DNA from: Blepharisma stoltei
Taxonomy: Eukaryota; Ciliophora; Heterotrichea; Heterotrichida; Blepharismidae
DNA length: 64,000 bases
Assembly (NCBI GenBank): GCA_914767885.1
Contig: CAJZBQ010000046.1
Location: forward strand, 496,001-560,000
Reading direction: 5' to 3'
The notes under the pieces are model-generated. The model saw only the letters and a list, made by a program, of their open reading frames with translations, ran no database searches and was not told the origin of the DNA. A program made the translations under genes and the position numbers. Shown in pieces: positions 55,901-64,000 of this stretch (position 1 is its first letter; each line of letters begins with the position of its first letter).

Positions 55901-57185
55901 CTTCCTGATATAGATATACCTGTTTGGCAAGAATAGCCCACTAAGGAGTATTTTTAGTTCGCCATTCTTAAATTTGGTTAGCCAGAAAATATGGCATGCC
56001 AACGAATTTGGCAAGACAGCTATTTTTCGGCCAACCAAAAAATACTTCTTAGTGGGCTATTCTTGGTAAATAAGTATATCCAGCCCGTTCCTTTAATAGA
56101 GTCTTTCTTGGTCGTTCAATAGTCCAGTACATTTTGCTCGATAAAAGGGGTATGAGCTATATATTATTTTTTAAAAAAAAATTAACCCCCTTCATAAGGA
56201 ATTATTTTTGTTCGCCCACGGATGGAGGAAGGTCAGAGTTGTGTATGAAAAATTCTGGAGCTTTATTAAGAAATCAGTAGCGATTAATTATGTATATCTT
56301 AAACAAGCTGCCTGGGATAGACTGATATCAATTCACGGCATCGAATTGAATCAAGATAACAATGGCTTACAAAAACCTGTTGATCTGCACAATTTTCATA
56401 TAAAAACTACATTAACGTGGAAATTCAGTGCAAGATTAATATTTTTTGGCGCAATCTCCTTAACTTTTTATTTTTTGGTTATGTTTTACTTATATAAAAA
56501 TTGTGAAGATTATATGAAAAGCCGTCCTAAGCTATTAGAAACTATCAATCTGCAAAGATCTTTGCTTTCAAGAATAGGTTTATATGCAAGAGATATCAAT
56601 AATGAACTTAATAAAAAATATTATCCGAAGTCCTATAGTTTTGCAAACTCAACAAGAGAGTTTAGTTATTTGGTTTCTCTTTATGATACTCAATGTGAAT
56701 TAATGCGCTCAAGTGATATCACAAACCTACTTTCTAATGAACTTAAAGCTGCTCTTTATGAGTCATTTATTTCTTCATATGATCTTCTGAAGCATGGGGC
56801 ATTTGCTGCTGCCAATTCCATTATTTTTGATGCTTACAATATAGGAGGTCCTGGAGGGATCCGGTCAGATAAAGAAATTTCTGATTTTGTATCAAATTTT
56901 ACGATTTTTCAAGATGCTATAGCTGAAATATTTGATATGGCTGATGCAAGCTCCAAAGATGTAATTTCTTTACAGCTGACTTTAATTACCTACACTACTG
57001 TTCTTTTTTCAGTTGGTCTAACCTTGCTATATTTATTTTATTATTTGCCATTTATAAAGACACAAACGAATTTTTTAAGAAAAACAAAAATTTTACCAAA
57101 AATGATTCCAGTTTCAGCTGCTGAGAAAAAAAGAGAATCATTTTCTTCTCAAACAAATGCGTTTAGTGTTGGTGATATAAAATAA
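49920..57185 (+). CDS. TmcB/TmcC-like PAS membrane protein, copy H
   Basis: ATG at 49920 (MNRNVKESDLNSHHLISS); TAA at 57183-57185. After removal of 51588-52294, 53102-53335 and 54186-56232 and of introns 53528-53542 and 53927-53941, the frame is continuous and very similar to G throughout, including YINEKAAMILKVSQ, IDLELTEGKYNL and GGPGGIRSDKEISDF. The first ATG at 49920 is preferred because the HHLISS block follows at the same distance as in G and E. The expected protein has the same architecture and length as G. Without excision it would be truncated in the PAS region. G and H look like the most recent duplicate pair in the array. Confidence 0.8.
51588..52294. mobile_element. 707-bp CCTTTAAATTG-type MITE in copy H
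   Basis: Between TCA 51585-51587 and GCA 52295-52297. Ends CTCCCTTCCCTTTAAAT and ATTTAAAGGGGGGGGAG. The interior consists of repeated AT-rich segments (TTAAATGTTTCTTCTTAACT; TTATATCTTGCTT; TATAAAGGACATC) present two or three times, so the element contains an internal amplification. Removal restores FKEFSSATGSHKTLGTYSE. Confidence 0.75.
53102..53335. mobile_element. Decayed MITE in copy H linker
   Basis: 234 bp from after TTA 53099-53101 to before TTA 53336-53338. Body blocks AAATTCAATAGAAATGG and ATTATAATGATTATTAC-like stretches resemble MITE bodies, with eroded tips. Removal restores an INTTHGATSEN linker comparable to INTTMLSSEGP in G. Confidence 0.6.
53528..53542 (+). other. Intron 1 of copy H, 15 nt
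   Basis: GTATTTTTTATGCAG, phase 0. Confidence 0.85.
53927..53941 (+). other. Intron 2 of copy H, 15 nt
   Basis: GTATTCTTTACATAG, phase 0, after LFIQR. Confidence 0.85.
54890..55720. repeat. Tandem array, 165-190 bp units plus an inverted copy
   Basis: Units start at AAAACTTGCMACTCGATGTG near 54892, 55058, 55248 and 55438. Each runs through TTTTTCCGGAACGATAGAA, GACTAGAGCTATAATTTGC, TTCTTATCGACTCATATG and GTGTTTAGCAAAA. Near 55650-55720 the same unit occurs inverted (CTATCGTTCCGGAAAAATGG). This makes a large partial fold-back. Confidence 0.8.
55916..56078. mobile_element. Hairpin MITE nested in the TIR element
   Basis: Inserted at TATA within the right terminal repeat. Arms CAAGAATAGCCCACTAAGGA and TCTTAGTGGGCTATTCTTG, with AAAAATACT and TTGGCAAG blocks also paired. 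The uninterrupted left repeat shows the empty site. Confidence 0.75.
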
Positions 57186-57289
57186 AGCCATAATAATTTG
57201 TTTTGAAATGCTTTTTGAAAGAGGAAAAGTAACTAATTTCATTAAAATTAAGATCGATCATGTTTAATTTTTGAGAGCTAATAAAAATT

Positions 57290-57730
57290 GCTGTTAGCAT
57301 AAGTGCTGCAAATATAGAAATTGCATTTAAATTGATTCAATTATCAGAAATACCAATAAAACGGTTTTATTAATACTAATTTTTGCTGTATTTTTTATAT
57401 AGATTTTAGCAATAGTTGGGACAAATATTGGGATTTTAGTTTATATTGTGAGAGATGCTTACTTATAAAAATTCATTAGACACTTTTAATCATTTAGGAT
57501 AAATAATGCATATGCAGCAGATTTAGTAAGATCTACAAATTCATTAGACACTTTTAATCATTAGGATAAATGCTTTCAATTGGATATGCAGCAGATTTAG
57601 TAAGATCTATTGATGTGAAAATAGAGAAACGGTTAGATTTCCTTTCAAGAGACTTGAATTACTTGAATGACTCGATATATCGTATAATTGAATTTCGGAC
57701 AAGTTGCTAGGATAGTAAAATGCAGAGCTA
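57290..57730 (+). pseudogene. Relic of exons around intron 1
   Basis: NIEIAFKLIQ-like residues, then the family boundary with a fossil 15-nt intron GTATTTTTTATATAG (57388-57402), then ILAIVGTNIGILVYIV. After that a segment of about 70 bp (AATTCATTAGACACTTTTAATC ... GCAGATTTAGTAAGATCT) is duplicated in tandem at about 57467-57535 and 57536-57612. A decayed RDLNYLN part follows. Stops and shifts prevent any product. Confidence 0.7.
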
Positions 57731-58609
57731 ACAGTTGAATTATTTTGCATGGCCACAGAGATCTTTCAAATAATTCGTTCATTGCTTTCTATATCAGTAA
57801 ATAGCAAGTACAATTGATGAGTTAGTTTGGCAATTTTTACCAAACATATTCTCCAAATTATTAGATTTTGCATGTCGACTATATTAATAGTTTTTAATCA
57901 GAAATAAATCCTTTATATATAAATGTTGTTAAAAATTTGAAATGGTTGATGAAATAAATTTTTTTAGATCAGAAATTATATCGTTTAATCTTTTGTCTGA
58001 ATGATATTAAAAACTTTTAAAAAAGCAAATATTTTTAGATTCAGCATTAAATATTAAATTTCTTTTAATTATATATATACCTCAGTTTTCAACTAAATTA
58101 TAGAGTTAAGATAAGAAATTTATTTCTAAAATTAGAGTAATCATAAAATGGTACCATCTATAATTTCGCTTAATTAACTTCCTCCTTTGGCAGCTTTTTT
58201 AATTATATGGTTTAATTAGTGAACTTCTATTGAAACAACTGGCGGAGATTTCATAATAACTGTGACTAATTTTTGAAATTTAGAAGGCATCCTTAAATTC
58301 CCACACAAAAATCATTAATTAGAGCACACTTTGTACAACTGATAGGAATCTGATGAAATCTTAGTAGGTAAAATGATTGCAAATTCTTGAATTGGCTTTT
58401 TAGCATATAAAATGGCCTTTTCTTATTTGTTGGAAATTTATATATAATTTAATTATGGTAAATGTTTTAAGGAATTTATTTTTATTCTTATTAATAAGCA
58501 GATATATGGATTGCCTAAATAATTATGTTATAATTTCACATTAGATGAACTCTTAAATATATGTATATATAAAGAAACTCCACCATATATAGGCCCGTCC
58601 TTAGTAAAT
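57731..58609. other. Intergenic AT-rich DNA upstream of copy I
   Basis: About 880 bp with no supported gene or element ends. Scattered decayed family sequence may continue from the relic to about 57900. Confidence 0.45.
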
Positions 58610-61600
58610 ATGAAATTCTTATCAAAAAATGAGGCTGAGAACTTCAGCCAGCGCATTTTCAGCCAAAAAAGTGGTAATTGGTATCAAATAGCCTGAAATT
58701 CATTAGTGAATTACTTAGTTCAGGGTTTTAAACCTCAGTATAGCTACAAAATACCATATAAAATCCAACTTTTAATCGAGCTAATCAGCAATAGCACAGT
58801 CGTTTTCCAAATAATATCTCTTTTCTGATATCCAGTGAAAACACCCCAAAATTGAAAAGCTCATTCATCACTGTGAAATGATTTAAGTGTATTCAACTAT
58901 GATTATATATGCAAAGTAAACGACCTTTACAAGTTTTGCTACTACGGACAAATTTTTGTTATTTTTAGTTCAGTTTTTGCCATAATAATCGCATGAGTGA
59001 TTAAAAGTATACTAAAAAAGGTTTCGAAAATTTTTATTCGCTATTCAAAAGCAATTATAAGTGTTTCTACAAGAGTTTCATTGATCCCTAGCTTAAAAAT
59101 TCTGCTTGTAATTTTTAAATACTCTGCATTTGATTTTTCAGAAGTTCAAGAATATAAAGACACCAGCCCTGATTATTACAATTATGGATTAATAGGTTTA
59201 GTATTATCTTTTATAGGGTTCATATTGCTGCTTATAATAAATTTTGCATATGAATTACTTACTGCTGATTTAAGACACTTTAATGCAAAAAGAAATATAA
59301 GTGCAAGATCTCACTCTTCCATGAATTTATGATGAATTGTTTTTTGTGCAATTGAAGTAACGCTTTACTTATCTTTTGATTATGAGGAAGTAATTGGCTT
59401 TATGATTTTTACATTGATTACGTCAGCTATTTTATTATTAAAATTTTTATATTTTTTGCCATATTATAATTCAATAGAAAATTCAATTTACGCTAGTAAA
59501 ATAACTTCAGTAGCGACAGGCTCACTCTCATTTCTACTTGGTTATTTATATGATGATGCTTATCCTATTATTTTTATTTTTGTTTTTTTTACTCCATTTG
59601 CTATTATTTTACTTATTATTTATATTATCAAAAGGCACTCAAAGCTTCAGTTTACAAAAAATCCTTACTCAAGCCAATATAATTATGAGAAATCTATAAG
59701 GCATTTATTGTCTGACAAGCATTGCAAAAATATAGAAGAAGTTATTGAGATGCTTTCACAATTTTCAAACAGCCAGACTTGCACAGTTGACGGACTTTTT
59801 GTTGTATGGAAAGCTAATTTTTATATTGATATTGCTAACTCTCCCTCTCCGCAAGAGTACAAAAAATTTTGTTTGCTCACGCAGGGTTATTTTCTAAAAA
59901 AAAACACTATAGATAAATTTTATAATAATTTCATTTTTTCATAATTTAAAAAAAATCGAATTTGTATTGAGAAGTAAAGATTAAATTAATTTGTAAAATT
60001 TATGTTTTAAAATGCAAGCTGTTTAAAATTAAATAGAATTACTAGAGGTTTAATTATCACTTATATATAATTTTTTTCATGAAAAATTTTTGTTCGTTTA
60101 GAGAGGGTGGTTTTTGGGCAAAAAAAGGAATTTTTCTAATAGTTTTGTTTGCTCACGGAGGGGGGAGTAAGGATGAAAGATTAGCAATGGTAAAACTTGC
60201 TCAAATTAATAATTTCCAATCTAATCTTGAAGGATGAATTCAAAAATATAGAATTTCCAATAAATTTCATCAGAGAGGATTTACAATTTTAAAGGAAATT
60301 GAGTACTTGCAATATTTAAAAAAGCTTCATTCTGCTAAAAATAAAGACAAAGAGCTTTGCTATATTCTGTTAGATATTTACATCGAAATTTTAAACAAAA
60401 ATACTCGTATTATCAAGCTTCGATATTTAATCAAAAAGTTATATTGTCTTACTAAAGAAATAAAAGAATTGTATAAATTTCTTGTAGAAAATTATAAATA
60501 TCCAGATTCTTTTGAATTTTATGCATATTTTTTAATAAAATTCTTAGGACAAGCAAATGAAGGAAACATTTTACTAAAAAGAAAGCAAAGCATAAAAGAA
60601 GATCCAATTATTGATCAAGGGCTTGAGGAATATGGAGAAAATATTGGAGTTATATTTTTATCAACAGAAAGTGATTTATTTGGAACAATTGCTTTTATAA
60701 ACGCAAGGGCTTTATCATTGCTAAAAGTATCATCATTAGATGCTATAGGTAAAAATTTTGATGATTTTATTCCAGCACCTTACTCTCTAAATCATATTGA
60801 AAAAATGAAAACTTTTTTGAAATCTGCAACTAAGACAATAATCGAAAAACCTTTCTCTTTATTTTTACAGGATAACTTTGGATATATTTTTGAGTGCAAT
60901 ATTTCTGTTAAGTTGACAGCTTTTAAAGACAAAGCTTATTTTTTAATATCTTTTTCTCCCATTTCTTCTAATAGGCAAGTTATTTTAATATCAGAAGAAG
61001 GGGAAATCTGCAATCATTCAAGTCAACTCTCAGCTTTATTAGGATACCCAAAAGAAAGCATGAAAAATATGCATTTTCACAGTCTCATAAATGAACTTGA
61101 GCTGTCAGATATGGAGCTATATAATCCAACTTTAATTCAGTGCAACAATCATGACTTACTCCCCCTTCTGTGAGTGAACAAAACCATTAGAAAAATCCCT
61201 ATTTTTTTGCCTAAAACCCACCCTCCCTCCGTGGGTGAACAAAAATCTTTTTAATAGAAAAAAATTTTATGAAAAAATTGTGATATATAAGTGGTAATTA
61301 GTATAAGATTTCTTTATTCGCTCACAGAGGGGAGTTAGTATTTATTCACATTACTGAAAAGGTAAAATCAATTGATATTCACTTAATTTTAGTCATTTCA
61401 GATAACAATGAGCAAGAATTGTGAAAAAACAAAAAATCAGAAGAGCAGTTAAGATTTAATGCAAAACAACTATCAAATTGCCCTATTTCTCCGAAAATTA
61501 ACAGCAAAAGTTTACTTAAAAAAGAAAATGAAACTTTTAGTGAAATTAGTGAATCACATAAAGTATATTCGAAAATCAAAAATGTTTATAAATCATTAGA

Positions 61601-63466
61601 AGAAAATTTTGAAGTTCCGAAATCTTTTAGCCAAGTAAACAAAAATATCTCCCCTGAACGTAATTTTTATATAGAAATTGCATATAAAAACAATAAAAGG
61701 ACAGCGTTTTTGCTTCAAAAATTTCAATGAATTTTGTTTTTAACTGTATTTTATATATAGGTGTTCTTTCTGGTTGCTATAAATATAGCCCGAGTCTCCG
61801 TTTAGCTCGGGCTATTCTGATATCTCCCGATATCGAATAGGAGCTGCTAATAAAATCTTATTCCCAGATGGTAATCCACAACATATTGGAGATTTATCAT
61901 TGGAGAGTCAATAAAATCAACTCCCCAGGTATCGGTATAATATAGTAAAAAGGAGGCTTAGGCTATATTGGAATTTTAGTCTATATTGTTGATAATGTAA
62001 GCAACTCGGATTTATCAGCAGTTTTTTCTACTCTAGGCATTAATATTAATTATAGATTAGGGGTTGAGATAGTTCTCCTCGGTTTTCAGCTTGGTTCTTA
62101 ATGCTGTCTCGGAACCTTGGATTATGGAGGTTTTGGATTTGACGGCTGTCTCCTGAGGACGAGAATTCTAGCTAGGGATAAATTCCCTTGCTACTACCAA
62201 CAATGCCTTCTTCGTCAGCACTAGTATTCTCTAGGATGTCCATCTGGAAGACACAGAGTCTTCATTGCCAGACCAGACTAAACACAGCTGTTTGTAATGT
62301 AAATACCCAGTACCATAGACTCCATTTCCTGCTCGGTTTGGCTTCAGCGCGCGCAGCAAGGTCACCAACTTGAAACAGGTCATAAAGAGGAGCCGGTGAG
62401 TTCGCCATTTTATGTGCGTGTTTTCAATTTTAGGCAATATTGAATTAAGTATCGGTCTAGTTGCTATCTTAGGAGAAACGATTAATGATGAAGTTTCTCT
62501 AGGAAAATTCAATCTTACTCGCGATTTAGGATTATTATATTGAACGTATAATCATCTGAATTTAGTTAAAACCGAATTAATGGATGATTTTCCAAAATGA
62601 AGTAATTGCCCTTGCTCTGATATTGTGACTGAAAATATTGTGCCAATATGGGAATTCAATTCAGGAGAAATGCTAAGAAAATACAATCTATATGATGCTT
62701 TGTCAATGTTTATTGATTATGTATTTTATATTTAGACTCAAAAATTAATGAGCGATGCCAAAAGCCGAAAAGGATATGAAGACGATATTAAATGACTCAT
62801 GATAAATGGAGTTACTTATTCCCTAAAATATGTTCACAAAGTATCAAAAGATTTATTAGAATGTGAAAAAAATACCAAAAGTGATAAAAGTATGGTTATT
62901 AATGTTTTATTTATTATTGGAATTTTAATTTGCGCAATTTTTATAGCATTGCTGATGGCTTTTGGCTATTTTTTAAAAACTGTTTATGATAAGTTTTGAT
63001 CAAATTTAAAAAAATCAGTTACTTTGAGTTCTGATTTTTTGAAAAGCACTATTTTCGAAAGGCTTTTGTCAGTTCATAGCCAAGAATCTTACTTACCCCC
63101 CCCCCGTGAGTGAACAAAAAAATTTTGTTCACTCACGGAGGGGGTTAATTTTTTTTTTTTAAAAAAGTTTATATATAAATTTTATAGAAAATTCTTTTTA
63201 GAAATTTTAAAAAAATCCTAATTTGCAAAAATTGGGAAGCAAATATTAATTTAATTTATAAAATTTTATGTTTTAAAACGCAATTTGTTTAAAATTAAAC
63301 AGAATTAGCTAGATTTCATTATACTAGTTATCACTTATATATTAATTTTTTTCATAAAAAATTTTTTCTATTAAAAACGTTTTTGTTCACTCACGGAGGG
63401 TGTTTTTTTGGGGCAAAAAATGGCGATTTTTCTATTTGTTTTGTTCACTCACGGAGGGGGGAGTTA
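58610..63466 (+). CDS. TmcB/TmcC-like PAS membrane protein, copy I, 3' end missing
   Basis: Starts MKFLSKNEAENFSQRIFSQK at 58610; WYPVKTPQNWKAHSSLW follows. Coding blocks: 58610-59838, 60168-61158, 61335-61745, 61761-61785, 61968 to about 62039, about 62431-62720, 62736-63095. PAS motifs: FGTIAFINARALSLLKVSS and IPAPYSLNHIEK. Both introns are present. The frame is open through all joins as far as HSQESYL (63095). The following MITE and GC-rich block cut off the expected last two helices and the GGxGGI domain, which may lie beyond the window. Divergent from the G/H group; the linker is Lys/Asn-rich rather than acidic. Confidence 0.75.
59839..60167. mobile_element. Decayed MITE in copy I
   Basis: 329 bp between TAA 59836-59838 and TAA 60168-60170. 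Ends CTCTCCCTCTCCGCAAGAG... and GCTCACGGAGGGGGGAG. Removal restores FYIDIAKDERLAMVKL, the conserved KDERLxxVKL block. Confidence 0.85.
61159..61334. mobile_element. Internally deleted MITE in copy I
   Basis: 176 bp between TTA 61156-61158 and TTA 61335-61337. It has the double-tip left side and a short G-run end but lacks most of the body. Removal restores CNNHDLVFIHITEK. Confidence 0.85.
61746..61760 (+). other. Intron 1 of copy I, 15 nt
   Basis: GTATTTTATATATAG, phase 0, joining WILFLT to VFFLVAIN. Confidence 0.85.
61786..61967. mobile_element. TATAGCCCGAG-family IES in copy I
   Basis: 182 bp, TATA at both junctions. Begins AGCCCGAGTCTCCG with a local GAGCTCGGGCTA fold-back and ends GGCTTAGGCTA. 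Removal restores VAINIGILVYIVDNV. Related to 10115-10303. Confidence 0.75.
62040..62430 (-). mobile_element. SINE-like retroposon in copy I
   Basis: On the minus strand it starts ACGCACATAAAATGGCGAAC; the tail is at the left (TTAATATTAATTATAG). TAGGCA is repeated at 62034-62039 and 62431-62436, with AT-rich extension uncertain. Collapsing it gives FSTLGNIELSIGL, comparable to FNHLGQIMFxIGS. GC-rich interior, no product recognised. Confidence 0.65.
62721..62735 (+). other. Intron 2 of copy I, 15 nt
   Basis: GTATTTTATATTTAG, phase 0, before TQKLMSDAK. Confidence 0.85.
63096..63463. mobile_element. GTGAGTGAAC MITE in copy I
   Basis: 368 bp between TTA 63093-63095 and TTA 63464-63466. Ends CCCCCCCCCGTGAGTGAAC and GTTCACTCACGGAGGGGGGAG. 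Orientation as in copy D. Confidence 0.85.
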
Positions 63467-64000
63467 AATTAATATCGAGTTTAACGTCCCCTACGTGGTA
63501 GGCTATTCCGAGGTCCACCGTATCCTCTTCCGCACACCGGGCCCACAGACTGCTCTGGCCAATCTGCTTTGATCACCAGAGGGCGCACTTCCAAGTCACG
63601 TCACCGACTTCTACAGCTCATGAGTGATCGACTTCTCTTGATACGTAAGTTGCCTGCTCAGAAAACCCAAAAAATGAATTTTCTGGCCGATTCTAGGCAA
63701 AAAAGGGAGAACACGTGGCCTGGGACGTAATGCCCAGTTTTCACGCTAGGGAGTTGCCCGAATGGTCCATTGGACTATGCTGGGCTTCTCCTTTCCAACC
63801 GCTGTGCCTTCTCTCCCCCACGAGGTAAAATCCATCCCAGTGGTTAAGCATGGATAAGGCTCTGCCCTGCAGAATTGCTTACCTCACATTGTTGCTCATT
63901 TCCAGAATGGCAAAACCTTGCCGGATATAATTAAAATATATGCTCGGAAGCTGCGTGGCCAGAGGCCATGCTAAGTGGAGACGCCTTATTTTAATTATCA
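63467..64000 (-). mobile_element. SINE-like retroposon at the right edge
   Basis: GC-rich block directly after the MITE. On the minus strand, near 63990, it begins TGATAATTAAAATAAGGCG, a variant of the 5' box. No ORF or target duplication could be confirmed because the window ends here. Confidence 0.5.

Larger units (their letters stand above)
54588..56153. mobile_element. TIR element with internal tandem repeats
   Basis: Terminal inverted repeats of about 125 bp: ATCGAGCAAAATGTAYTGGA, GAACGACCAAGAAAGACT and AGTGCTAAAAAGTGACATGT appear in order on the left and as complements, in reverse order, on the right. Between them lies a tandem array. Non-autonomous; superfamily not identified. Confidence 0.8.
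54186..56232. mobile_element. 2-kb composite element in copy H
   Basis: Outer layer: a GTGAGC MITE with tips CCCCTCCCTCCGTGAGC (left) and GCCCACGGATGGAGG (right), flanked by TTA 54183-54185 and TCA 56233-56235. Removal restores VYFIVSLRVVYEKFW. Second layer: a TIR element of about 1.57 kb (about 54588-56153). Third layer: a small hairpin element at about 55916-56078. No transposase ORF is visible in any layer. Confidence 0.8.

Overview
The window looks like germline (micronuclear) DNA of a heterotrich ciliate close to Blepharisma. Three things point there. First, UGA must be read as Trp: gene after gene breaks only at TGA, and paralogues have TGG or TGA at the same conserved Trp positions, while TAA and TAG still end genes. 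Second, the spliceosomal introns are 15 nt (one of 16 nt), GT...AG, at the same two phase-0 positions in most copies. Third, genes are interrupted by TA- or TNA-flanked palindromic elements whose removal restores the frame, as expected of internal eliminated sequences (IESs). No macronuclear sequence was available, so excision is inferred.

Layout: 1-677 is the end of an unknown gene split by a retroposon; 697-1119 is a small two-helix, COX20-like protein; 1616-2908 is a coiled-coil protein with one intron. From 3862 to the right edge lies a cluster of one large gene family. I name it TmcB/TmcC-like: multi-pass membrane proteins of about 1,400 aa with a helical region, a PAS domain and two looped-out C-terminal domains. 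Copies are A (3862-9368, +), B (16538-9391, -, convergent with A), C (18846-21937, pseudogene), D (23534-29858, +), E (31846-38757, + with lesions), F (42715-43686, decayed), G (44641-48910, + intact and free of insertions), H (49920-57185, + intact once three elements are removed) and I (58610 to about 63466, + truncated by the edge or a retroposon), plus relics near 17300 and 57300.

Mobile DNA falls in four groups: (1) MITEs of 170-700 bp with C-run/G-run ends and two tip sequences (CCGTGAGCGAAC or CCTTTAAATTG), flanked by 3-bp TTA/TAA/TCA direct repeats, inside exons and between genes; (2) short TA-flanked palindromes of 53-190 bp; (3) SINE-like retroposons of 280-640 bp that share the 5' box (A)TAAAATGGYG, carry variable 3' tails and have 11-15 bp target duplications, often inside coding sequence with frame conserved across the duplication; (4) a 5'-truncated LINE (40144-41860, -) whose reverse transcriptase also uses UGA as Trp. 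Elements are nested: LINE in MITE, SINE in MITE, and a three-level nest inside gene H.

The array looks like a sensor/receptor family expanded by tandem duplication and heavily invaded. G shows the ancestral architecture (889 + 128 + 395 codons over three exons); the other copies can be read only after removing the elements described below.
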